DNA from: JBFIHF01 sp964411125
GTDB lineage: Bacteria; Myxococcota_A; Bradymonadia; Bradymonadales; Bradymonadaceae
NCBI GenBank assembly: GCA_964411125.1
Contig: CAYPJU010000016.1
Span: 29,035-93,034 of the forward strand
Direction of reading: 5' to 3'
Length of the DNA stretch: 64,000 nucleotides
This document shows, piece after piece, positions 9,083 to 17,600 of the stretch. The position numbers were made by a program, and so were the translations under genes. The notes below the pieces were generated by a model that worked only from the letters and a program-made list of their open reading frames with translations, did not search any database and was not told the DNA's origin. The first letter of the stretch is position 1. Each line of letters begins with the position of its first letter.

Positions 9083-10837
9083 ATGTCGACCAATTCGGAA
9101 AGACTCATCGAGAAGATCAGGTCCTCGATCATCGGGGAAGATCGTGTGATCGACTGTCCCTACGGCCCGCGGCGCGTCACCTACGCGGACTACACCGCAT
9201 CGGGGCGGTCGCTCGATTTCATCGAGGCGTTCATCCGTGAGGAAGTGCTTCCGCTCTACGCCAATACCCACACCGAGACGAGCGGCACCGGTCACCAGAC
9301 CACGAAGCTGCGCGAGAACGCTCGCCAGATCATTTTGGAGGCGTGCGGAGGCGGCCCCGACGACGTCGTCCTCTTCTGCGGGTCGGGCGCTACGGCCGCG
9401 ATCAACAAGATCATCGACGTGATGAACCTGCGGATCCCGAACGACCTCAACGCGCGCTGGTGCCTCGACGAGTGCATCCCTGCCGAGGAACGCCCCGTCG
9501 TCTTCATCGGCCCCTACGAGCATCACTCCAACGAGCTGCCATGGCGCGAATCGATCGCGGACGTGGTCGTCATCCACGAGAACGCCGACGGCAAGGTCTG
9601 CCTGAAGCACCTCGAAGAAGAGCTTCAACGCTACGCGGATCGTCCGCTCAAGATCGGCAGCTTCTCAGCGGCATCGAACGTGACCGGGATCGGCAGCGAC
9701 ACGCGCGCGATCGCGTCGTGCCTGCACAAACATGGCGCCCTTTCGTTCTGGGACTTCGCCGCTGCTGCGCCGTACGTCCACATCGAGATGAACCTCTCCG
9801 ACGACCAACCCGGGGGGGACCTCGCCTACAAAGACGCCGTCTTCATCTCCCCGCACAAGTTCATCGGGGGGCCCGGAACACCGGGAGTACTCATCGCCAA
9901 ACGGCACCTCTTCGACAACACGGTGCCCGCAGCCCCGGGGGGCGGGACCGTCGCGTACGTCAACACCGACGAGCACCGCTACGTCGACGAAATCGAGCAC
10001 CGCGAAGAAGGTGGCACCCCCGCCATCGTCGAGTCGATCCGGGCCGGCCTGGTGTTCCAGCTCAAGCAGGCCGTGGGATGGGAGACGATCCAACGCTACG
10101 AGCACGACTTCATCACGCGCTCGATCCAGGAGTGGAGCGCGGAGCCCAACCTTCGGATCCTTGGCAATCTCGACGCCTGGCGACTCTCGATCGTCTCGTT
10201 CGTCGTGCGCCACGGTGAGGACCAGTACCTGCACCACAACTACGTCGTCGCGCTGCTCAACGATCTCTTCGGCATCCAGGCCCGCGGAGGGTGTAGCTGC
10301 GCCGGCCCCTATGGACACCGACTCCTGGGGATCGACCTGACCACGTCGCGCGAGTTCGAGCGCGAAATCGTGAAGGGTTGCGAAGGGGTGAAGCCGGGCT
10401 GGATCCGGGTCAACTTCAACTACTTCATCACCGAACAGCAGTTCCGGTTCATCCTGGAGGCGGTCAAGCTCGTCGGCCGACATGGCTGGAAACTGCTCCC
10501 CGACTACCAGTTCTTCCCCGACAGTGGCCTGTGGCGCCATCGCGAAGGGATCCCCGAACCCCCGATGTCGCTGAACGACATCCGATACGTCGACGGCAAG
10601 ATGCAGTACCGCGCGCGTCACGTCACCGAGCCCGAGTGGGCGCTCGACGAATATCTGCGCGAGGCCGAGGCGATCTTCGACGCCGCCGGCGAGCGAAACC
10701 GGGGCAAGAGTTCGGTCCGCCCCGACCTCTCGGCCGACTTCGAGACGTTGCGGTGGTTCCCGCTCCCCGACGAAGCGATCGAGGCGCTCCAGGGGCGCGA
10801 GGTCCGTCACACACCGGTCCTCTTCCGTCGCCTCTGA
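9083..10837 (+). CDS. class V aminotransferase-fold PLP enzyme (cysteine-desulfurase-like)
   Basis: ATG 9083 is chosen because GGAGG at 9070-9074 sits eight bases upstream; a GTG at 9074 lies inside that ribosome site. The fold is that of class V aminotransferases. The N-terminal YADYTASGRSLDFIE, NTHTETSGTGHQTT and CGSGATAAINK segments bind the cofactor phosphate, and SPHKFIGGPGTPG carries the Schiff-base lysine (K259). A Cys-rich loop RGGCSCAGPYGH resembles the mobile loop of cysteine desulfurases. At 584 residues it is about 170 longer than SufS/IscS, with a C-terminal extension of unknown role. The substrate is not determined. The stop overlaps the next ATG (TGATG). Confidence 0.82.
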   Translation: MSTNSERLIEKIRSSIIGEDRVIDCPYGPRRVTYADYTASGRSLDFIEAFIREEVLPLYANTHTETSGTGHQTTKLRENARQIILEACGGGPDDVVLFCGSGATAAINKIIDVMNLRIPNDLNARWCLDECIPAEERPVVFIGPYEHHSNELPWRESIADVVVIHENADGKVCLKHLEEELQRYADRPLKIGSFSAASNVTGIGSDTRAIASCLHKHGALSFWDFAAAAPYVHIEMNLSDDQPGGDLAYKDAVFISPHKFIGGPGTPGVLIAKRHLFDNTVPAAPGGGTVAYVNTDEHRYVDEIEHREEGGTPAIVESIRAGLVFQLKQAVGWETIQRYEHDFITRSIQEWSAEPNLRILGNLDAWRLSIVSFVVRHGEDQYLHHNYVVALLNDLFGIQARGGCSCAGPYGHRLLGIDLTTSREFEREIVKGCEGVKPGWIRVNFNYFITEQQFRFILEAVKLVGRHGWKLLPDYQFFPDSGLWRHREGIPEPPMSLNDIRYVDGKMQYRARHVTEPEWALDEYLREAEAIFDAAGERNRGKSSVRPDLSADFETLRWFPLPDEAIEALQGREVRHTPVLFRRL

Positions 10838-12297
10838 TGTGCCGCTCCGCCCTTCTCATCGCTGCTCTCAGCTTCGGCTGCGGAGGCGACGGAGCCGTCT
10901 TTTACGCTCCCGACGCGGCGTCTGACACCCTCGACGCAGCCTCGGTTGCCGAAGAAGACTGGGGGGGCAGCGGCAGTGACCCCGATGCCGGAAGACCGGA
11001 CGTCGGCACGATGTCGCCCGGCGACGCCGCCGGCACATCCGCCGACGCGGGGGACATGGGGTCGCCCGTCGAGCCCGGCGGACCGACGCGCTACGACCCC
11101 GGCGAGCTCCTCTCCGCGTTGACCCCGAACGTCGTCGACCGAATGCGTACGATCCGGTCCGCGTCGTCGACACCCGACGATGCCGTCTTCATGAAAGTGG
11201 GTGCGTCCGGCACCGTGAACTCCAATTTCCTCGACTGCATCGGCTCGCCGGCGCTCGAGCTAGGCGGGCATGCCAGCCTCGCCCCCACCGTCGGTCACTT
11301 CGACGCCGTGGAGTTCGCCGGGCAGTCGTCGTGGGATCGCGACACGCTCGCCGCGATGGTGGGCCGTACGGCGGGGTGGGTGCAGACCGGCTCTCCCTCA
11401 CCCCTCGATCAGGAGATCGCAGCGATCAATCCACGCTTCGCGCTCGTGAACTACGGGACGAACGACATGCAACAGGGGGTTACCCACGAGTCCGCGCTCT
11501 GGCCATTCTGGGACAACATGTCGGCGCTACTCGACCGGCTGGAGGCGCGCGGCGTCGTGCCGCTCGTCACCGGCCTCAACCCCCGCAGTGACACGACCAC
11601 CGCGGCTCAGTGGGTCCCCACCTACAACGAAGTGACGCGCGCGATGGCTCAGGCTCGCCAGCTCCCCTACCTCGACCTCTACAATGCGGTCGTGACGCTC
11701 GACGACCGGGGCCTCGTCTCCGATGGAATCCACGGTAACGCAGCGCCGGGGGGCGCGTGCGACTTCGAAGCAGCAGGGCTCGAGTACAACTACAACGTCC
11801 GAAATCTCTTGACGCTTCGACTGCTCGACGGGGTGCGTCGGACGGTCGTCGCGTCGTCCAGCGCCTCCGAGACGTCGCGCCTCGGCTGGACCGGCGCCGG
11901 AACGCCGGCAGAGCCATTCGTGGTGGACGAGCTCCCATTCTCACACTTCGCCGACACCTCGACCGCGCCCTCGGACAGCTTCGATGCCTACCCCGCGTGC
12001 GATGGTGGACAGGACGAGTCCGGACCAGAGGTCGTCTACCGACTCGACCTGGCCGCGCAGACGAAGCTACGCGTCATGGCTTTCGACGGCGACGCCGACG
12101 TCGATGTCCATCACCTCGTGGGCGCGGCCGACCCGAGCGCGTGCAGCGCGCGTCACGACCGCATCCTCCAGGGAACGTTCGCCCCGGGGACGCACTACTT
12201 CGTGTTCGACACCTACGTCGGCTCCAGCGGAGAGTTGTCCGGCGAATTCGTGATGGTCGTGGTCGAATGCGAGCCCGGTGATCCGGCCTGCGACTGA
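10837..12297 (+). CDS. lipoprotein with SGNH-type hydrolase domain
   Basis: The ATG overlaps the upstream stop. A short signal ends at a lipobox (ALSFGC), followed by an Asp/Ala/Gly-rich linker of about 70 residues. The catalytic region carries MKVGASGT as a divergent block I, NYGTNDM (the GxND-type block) and SDGIHGN (the DxxH block with the catalytic His), which supports an SGNH/GDSL esterase. The C-terminal 120 residues are beta-rich with Cys residues and resemble a pre-peptidase or carbohydrate-binding-like sandwich. Likely a surface esterase or deacetylase; the substrate is unknown. Confidence 0.75.
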   Translation: MCRSALLIAALSFGCGGDGAVFYAPDAASDTLDAASVAEEDWGGSGSDPDAGRPDVGTMSPGDAAGTSADAGDMGSPVEPGGPTRYDPGELLSALTPNVVDRMRTIRSASSTPDDAVFMKVGASGTVNSNFLDCIGSPALELGGHASLAPTVGHFDAVEFAGQSSWDRDTLAAMVGRTAGWVQTGSPSPLDQEIAAINPRFALVNYGTNDMQQGVTHESALWPFWDNMSALLDRLEARGVVPLVTGLNPRSDTTTAAQWVPTYNEVTRAMAQARQLPYLDLYNAVVTLDDRGLVSDGIHGNAAPGGACDFEAAGLEYNYNVRNLLTLRLLDGVRRTVVASSSASETSRLGWTGAGTPAEPFVVDELPFSHFADTSTAPSDSFDAYPACDGGQDESGPEVVYRLDLAAQTKLRVMAFDGDADVDVHHLVGAADPSACSARHDRILQGTFAPGTHYFVFDTYVGSSGELSGEFVMVVVECEPGDPACD

Positions 12298-12329
12298 CCC
12301 GTCGCCCGCGCCCGGGAAAAGAACGCAAG

Positions 12330-12353
12330 AAGGCCGCCCGAGCGGGCGGCCTT
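12330..12353. terminator. bidirectional hairpin terminator between convergent genes
   Basis: Perfect 10-bp stem, AAGGCCGCCC with GGGCGGCCTT, and a GAGC loop, midway between a plus-strand stop (12297) and a minus-strand stop (12380). On the minus side it is followed by a T-containing stretch (CTTGCGTTCTTTT); the plus side has only a weak T run. Confidence 0.75.
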
Positions 12354-12379
12354 CGGTCTTCGTGGCAGAATGCTCGTAG

Positions 12380-12748
12380 TCAGAGCTTGAGGTTTCCTTC
12401 GACCTCCGAGAGCGTCCGCCGCGTCATCGCGAGGTTCGCCTGGCTGCGATTCACTGCCAGGTAGACGAACGTGCTCGGGTTCTTCGCCATCGGGCGAATG
12501 AGGTGATACTGCGACGACAGCGTGATGAGAATGTCGTCGATCGCGTCGCTCAGCCCGAGCGCTTCGGCCGCCCGAATCTTCGCCGAGACGACGTCGGTGT
12601 TCGCCGCCCCCGCCAGATCGATGTCGAAATCGTCGTTTCCACCGATCGTCCCGAGAGCCATTCCGCTCTCGGCATCTACGATCGCTGCTCCAATGAACCC
12701 TGCGATGCCGGTGAGGGCCTTGAGCGATGCGTCTACGTTGTTAGCCAT
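12380..12748 (-). CDS. Roadblock/LC7-domain protein
   Basis: 122 residues (MANNVDASLKALTGIAGF) with the Roadblock/LC7 pattern: GFIGAAIVDAESGMALG, a central helix, and YHLIRPM...FVYLAVNRSQANLAMTRRTL. In Myxococcota this fold is often the activator partner of MglA-like small GTPases, but no GTPase gene is present here. The start at 12748 has an AAGGAA ribosome site about 10 nt upstream. The same frame stays open to an ATG at 13060 with its own AGGAAAG, so a 226-residue form is possible; family length favours the short form. A candidate promoter lies at 13151-13178. Confidence 0.88.
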   Translation of the reverse strand: MANNVDASLKALTGIAGFIGAAIVDAESGMALGTIGGNDDFDIDLAGAANTDVVSAKIRAAEALGLSDAIDDILITLSSQYHLIRPMAKNPSTFVYLAVNRSQANLAMTRRTLSEVEGNLKL

Positions 12749-13330
12749 GCTGGTGATTCCTTCTCTGAGGGTGTGTCCTGTCTCTGCAGCGGGTGAGAAC
12801 AGAGGGTTTGCGGGATGATCCCGCTTTCTACCCGCCCCACGCGCGGGTTCGTAACTTTCGTTGTTCTTCTCGTCGGCACGCGTCGCCACCCCGAACTGGG
12901 CTTCGGTGACTTCGCCCAGACCAGCGTCGGCCTCGAACAGTCGAGCCTCGTCCGAACGCATGCGGATCGTCATCGACGGAGGTGCCCATTCCGACTCGCT
13001 TCGCTCGTCGAGCGTGCCTCGCGACTTCGATTCCGGAGTTTTTTCGTGACCGAGGATCATGTCTTTCCTGAAAGCGAGGAAGCCCTCGCGGTTGCTTACG
13101 AAATCGAGCGATGCTCAGGCTTCTCAATTCCGTTATTTGTGAATAATTGAAGTGTAGCTGCACGAAGAGGCGAGTCAAACGGTTACAGTAGAAAATTACA
13201 ATTTTGCTAAAATCCTGCACGTCTTGGAGCCCTCGATCACCCGGTTCAACCCCGGGACCGCTGTGGCTCTCATCGTTGTAGGGCGATTGAACGCGTGGCA
13301 GATTCGCCATCACGTCGCAGCCGAGAGAAC
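12749..13330. other. 582-bp gap holding a long leader and an AT-rich patch
   Basis: No convincing separate gene. The half nearer the Roadblock gene is GC-rich and open in that gene's frame (to 13060). The part at 13120-13215 is unusually AT-rich for this genome and holds a candidate minus-strand promoter and a short AAAATT-AC-AATTTT inverted repeat. CCCGG-TTCAACC-CCGGG at 13240-13256 looks like an isolated tRNA T-arm without the rest of a tRNA. Confidence 0.5.
13151..13178 (-). promoter_or_regulatory. candidate sigma-70 promoter for the Roadblock gene
   Basis: On the minus strand TTGACT (13178-13173) and TACACT (13156-13151) are 16 bp apart, in the AT-rich patch. Transcription from here would give a leader of about 400 nt before the start at 12748, or about 85 nt before the alternative start at 13060. 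Confidence 0.45.
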
Positions 13331-14227
13331 TCAGGACGAGTAGTCGGCGTTGGCGAGCATCGCGCGATGGGGTTGGGCGTGGTCTTCGGGGAGGATTCGC
13401 CGACCGTGTGAGATGGCCCAGACCTGCGTGAACTCGGCCCCGATCAGGACGATCTGCATCGAGTAGTAGACCCACAGAAGAAAGACGATGATCGACGCCG
13501 CCCCGCCGTAGGTGCTGGTGAACGAACCGTTGGCGACGTAGAGGCCGATCGCGGTCTTTCCGAGCAGCAGCATCACGGCTGTCACCGCCGCGCCGACCCT
13601 CACGTCTCGCCACTTCACTTCGGCGTCGGGGAAGTATTTGTAGACGATCGCGAAAAGGATCGCGGTGACGAGCAAGGTGATCGTGGCGTTCGCGAAATGG
13701 GCCATCGTCTCGCCCCCGGGGAGCGAAACAGCGTCGACGAAACCGGCGATCAGCGCGCTCGCGACCGTGGAGACGATCATGAGGAGACCGAGGACGACGA
13801 GGAGACCGAAGGATGCGGCCCGCTTCCGGAAGACCTGCTTGATCCCTGCATTCTCATCCGGCTCGACGTTCCAAACCCGGTTGAGAGCCTGCTGAAATCG
13901 CGTGAAGAATTTCGTCGCACCAAAGACGGCCAGGACGAGACCGACCAGCGAAGCCGCGATGTTCGCCCGTTGCCCCAGACCCCTAGAGTTCTCCACCGCC
14001 TCGGCGACGAACGCCGCGCCGGATTCACCGAGGAGGTTCGTAAGCTGCCCCACGAGTTCCTGCTGTGTCGTCTCGGCGCCGAAAAAGAGCCCGCCAATCG
14101 CGACCGCAATCAACATCATCGGCACGATCGAAAATGTCGCGTAGTAGGCGAGCGCCGCGGCGAGGGCGTCGACGTCGTCGCGTTCGTACTCTTCTTTCAC
14201 GGTCGTCGCGAATTCCCACATACTCAT
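13331..14227 (-). CDS. YihY/BrkB-family inner-membrane protein (copy 2)
   Basis: 298 residues with the same layout as the copy at 8063: ALAAALAYYATFSIVPMML helix, GATKFFTRFQQALNRVWNVEP, KYFPDAEVKWRDVRVGA and a closing STYGGAASIIVFLLWVYYSMQIVLIGAEFTQVWA. The pairs PDAxxxWRDxxxGA and STYGxAxSIIVFL are shared almost residue for residue with copy 1, so the two are paralogues about 5 kb apart on opposite strands. GGAG lies six bases before the ATG. Membrane location is clear; function is unknown. Confidence 0.87.
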   Translation of the reverse strand: MSMWEFATTVKEEYERDDVDALAAALAYYATFSIVPMMLIAVAIGGLFFGAETTQQELVGQLTNLLGESGAAFVAEAVENSRGLGQRANIAASLVGLVLAVFGATKFFTRFQQALNRVWNVEPDENAGIKQVFRKRAASFGLLVVLGLLMIVSTVASALIAGFVDAVSLPGGETMAHFANATITLLVTAILFAIVYKYFPDAEVKWRDVRVGAAVTAVMLLLGKTAIGLYVANGSFTSTYGGAASIIVFLLWVYYSMQIVLIGAEFTQVWAISHGRRILPEDHAQPHRAMLANADYSS

Positions 14228-14656
14228 ACTGCACTCCAGGCATCAACAAACTCAGTAGTTCCAACGTCGACATCAGCCACCAGAGTTCAACCGACTCTGC
14301 CGGGAGCCGAATCCGGGGCCCGCTCGGGCTGGACGTCGTCGAACAGTCGACCAGGGGCCCCTGAACCGGTCGTCCGCGTCCTCTGCGATTGGCGATGGCG
14401 AATCGGCGTGGCAACGGTCACAATCGCTGGGTTCGGGACACTTGACGGACGTGGCGCGGGATTCATGTTCTCGAAAATGTTCAGAAAGATCCGATGGTTG
14501 CCATCCCGGCAGGACAAAATCGTGTCGAAGTGCTTTCGAACGTGTGGTGAACCATAGGGTCCGTCTTGACGCCGGGCCGCCCGGTGATCGAAGCGAAGAG
14601 ACACGTACTGTCGGCTCCGTGAGTCGACGCGAATCGAATGGCGCCCTCGAGCGAGA
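14228..14656. other. 429-bp divergent intergenic region, nothing recognised
   Basis: This separates the minus-strand BrkB gene from the plus-strand hybrid kinase and so should hold both promoters. No convincing -10/-35 pair, sigma-54 site, hairpin, RNA gene or small ORF with a ribosome site was found. Confidence 0.4.
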
Positions 14657-17600
14657 ATGATGAGCAGTGGACGCAACAGAGAATTAGTCGGCATTGTCGG
14701 GATCGGCGCTTCCGCCGGCGGCCTGGAGGCGTTTCGACGGCTCTTGCCCACCCTCGATCCGGAAGCGGGCTGGGCCTACGTGCTCGTCCAGCACCTGGAT
14801 CCAGAACACGAGACGATGATCCCGGAGCTGCTCGCGAACTCTACGTCGATGCCGGTGCGGCTCGTCCGTGAACAGGTTCGCGTGGAGCCTGACCACGTGT
14901 ATGTGATTCCCCCGAATTCGATGCTGCGCCTCGATCGCGACGAGCTTCGGCTCGAGAACCCGGTCGACGCCGCCGAGCGGCGGCAGCCAATCGACGAGTT
15001 CTTCAAGTCCCTTGCGGAACAGACCGGCTCCCGCGCGGTTGCCTGCGTTTTTTCTGGCACGGGTAGCGACGGAACGGTCGGACTTCAGGCCGTCAAAGAG
15101 GCCGGCGGAATGACGGTCGTGCAGCGGCCCGAGACGGCCAAGTACGACGGAATGCCGAGAAGCGCCCTCGGCTCCGGTCTGGTCGATCACGTGATAGACT
15201 TGGAACAGCTCTCCGAGCGGTTGGCGGAACGGGTCACAAACCTTCCACAGGAAGATCACGTCGCCCTCGAAGAGGTGGCCGACTCCGTCGATACGATCTG
15301 TCGAATCCTCGGCAAGCGGGTGAAGCACGACTTCACGAACTACAAGCAAGCGACGCTCAGCCGACGTATCCAGCGACGCATGACCGCTCGAAAGACGGCG
15401 AATTCCGAGGAGTACGTCCAGTTGCTACGGGACGATCCCGAAGAATGCGACGCCCTCTTCCGTGACCTTCTGATCAGCGTGACGGCGTTTTTCCGAGACG
15501 AGGATGCGTTCCGTGCGCTCTCGCGGGCTCTGGTGTCGATCTTGGAGGAAGCTCACGAAGTGCGCGTCTGGGTTCCCGGATGTGCGACGGGTGAAGAGGC
15601 CTATTCGCTGGCGATCATCATCATGGAAGGGCTGCGGAGGTTGGATCGTAACGACGTACCCGTGAAAATCTTCGCCACCGATATCGACAATCCCGCGTTG
15701 GAGGTAGGGCGCAGCGGTCGGTACGCCGCATCGTCGCTCCAAAGACTCGACCGGGACCTCGTCGACCGATACTTCGAGCCAATGGCCAACGACTACGTCG
15801 TGCGACGTCGGCTCCGCGAGTGCGTAATCTTCTCCGAGCACAACTTGATCTCCGACCCGCCCTTTTCTCGGATGGATCTGGTGTCGTGCCGAAACGTGCT
15901 GATCTACCTAGAGGCGCCCCTTCAGAAGAACGTCTTGCGGCTGCTTCACTACGCACTCAACCCCGGAGGGCTGCTGCTTCTGGGGCCGGCCGAGGGAGTC
16001 TCGGGCCATGAGTCGCGGTTCGCGGAGGTAGACGGCAGCCAGCGGATATTCCGAGCCAAAGACACCTCCCAGCGCCTCCCCCCGGCGATGGCTATGGCAA
16101 TGGGCGTCAGCGTGAAGCGCTCGTCGGCGGAGCCTTCTCGCGCCGACTCGTTCCGCAAACGAAGCGACATCAGCGTACTGCAGATGCGCCGAGTCCTCGA
16201 AGCCTACGGGCCAGCGTCGCTCGTGGTCGAGGACGACGGAAACATCGTCAGCGCGTGTGGTGATCTCGAACGCTACCTCGAACTCAAGTCGTGGGGTCCC
16301 CTGGAGTCGAACGCCCTGCAGCTCGCCCGGCCCGAGCTCCGCGCAGAGCTGCGGCTCGGAATCCTGAACGCACGTCGAAAAGGGGAGCGAACGGTGATCT
16401 CCGAAACGGCCGTGGAGAGCCGCGGGGAGATCCAGCGCCTCCGCGTCGTCATCGCCCCGTTCCCGACGAGCCAGGCCGACGAACTCTTCCTCATCACCTT
16501 CCACGATCTCGCCCCTCCCGAGCCCGCTCCAGAGGTGTCCGAGGAGAGCGAGACACCCGTGAGTCAGCTCGAAGCAGAGCTGAGGCTCACCCGCCGCAAT
16601 CTGCAGATCACCGTCGATGAGTTGGAGACCAGCAACGAAGAGATGATGAGCGCCAACGAGGAGCTCATGTCGATGAACGAGGAGCTGCAGTCTTCCAACG
16701 AAGAGCTACAGACCTCGCAAGAAGAGCTCCAATCGGTCAACGAAGAGCTCGAGACCGTCAACACCGAGCTCCAGCTCAAAGTCCACCAGCTCGACCGTGC
16801 CCGTAACGATCTGCGCAATCTGTTCGAGGCGACGAGCATTCCCACGCTCTTCCTCGATCAATCTCTCGTCATCAAACATTGCACGCCGACCTGTGGGCTG
16901 GTCTTTCGAATCATCGAGAGCGACATCGGACGCTCGATCAAGGACATCGTTCCCCGGTTCACGGGTGCGGACATCCCCGAGATCGCGAGGCGAGTCCTCA
17001 GGACGCTGCAGGCCGAGGAACTCACGGTCACTCTCGAAGGGCAGGACCGGGATCAGCATTTCCTCTGCAGGGTTCATCCCTACCGGACCGACGAAAACGT
17101 CATCGACGGTGTCGTCGTCGCGTTCGTCGACGTCACCGAGCAGCAAATCACGTCGAACGAGCTGAGGCGTAGCGAGCTCAGAGCGAGGCGCCGGGCCGAC
17201 GAGCTTCGAGCGATCTACGAGAGTGTCCCTTCCGGCCTCGCCCTCCTCGACCCCGAACTACGCTTCGTTTCGGTGAACCGCGCGCTCGCCGAACTCGACG
17301 GAGTGCCGGCGAAAGGACACGTGGGGCGGACACCGTCGGAGTTTCTAGGCGACGCAGGGCCCCAGATCGAGGAGCTCCTGGCCAGGGTGGTCGAAGAGAT
17401 GCAGCCTGCCACCGGCGTCGGCATCCGACATGCCCATGCAAACGAGGTACGGCACTACACGCTTCACGCGCTCCCCATTCTTCAGCCCGACACCCGCGAA
17501 CTCGAGTTTGTCAGCATCACGCTCGACGACGTGACGGAGACCGTGCGCTATCAATCAGAGCTCGAGAAGAAAGACCAGATGCTCGCCATCGCGCAGGACG

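Noticed and set aside
12815..13150. Possible 111-codon plus-strand gene in the gap before the BrkB gene
   Set aside because: No ribosome site, odd composition, and overlaps the leader of the minus-strand Roadblock gene.
13183..13213. Plus-strand TTACAG / TGCTAAAAT promoter-like pair in the AT-rich patch
   Set aside because: 19-bp spacing, weak -35 and no plus-strand gene downstream.
13240..13256. tRNA gene suggested by a T-arm-like hairpin
   Set aside because: No matching acceptor stem (CAGCGGT expected), D-arm or anticodon arm upstream; kept only as a possible fragment.
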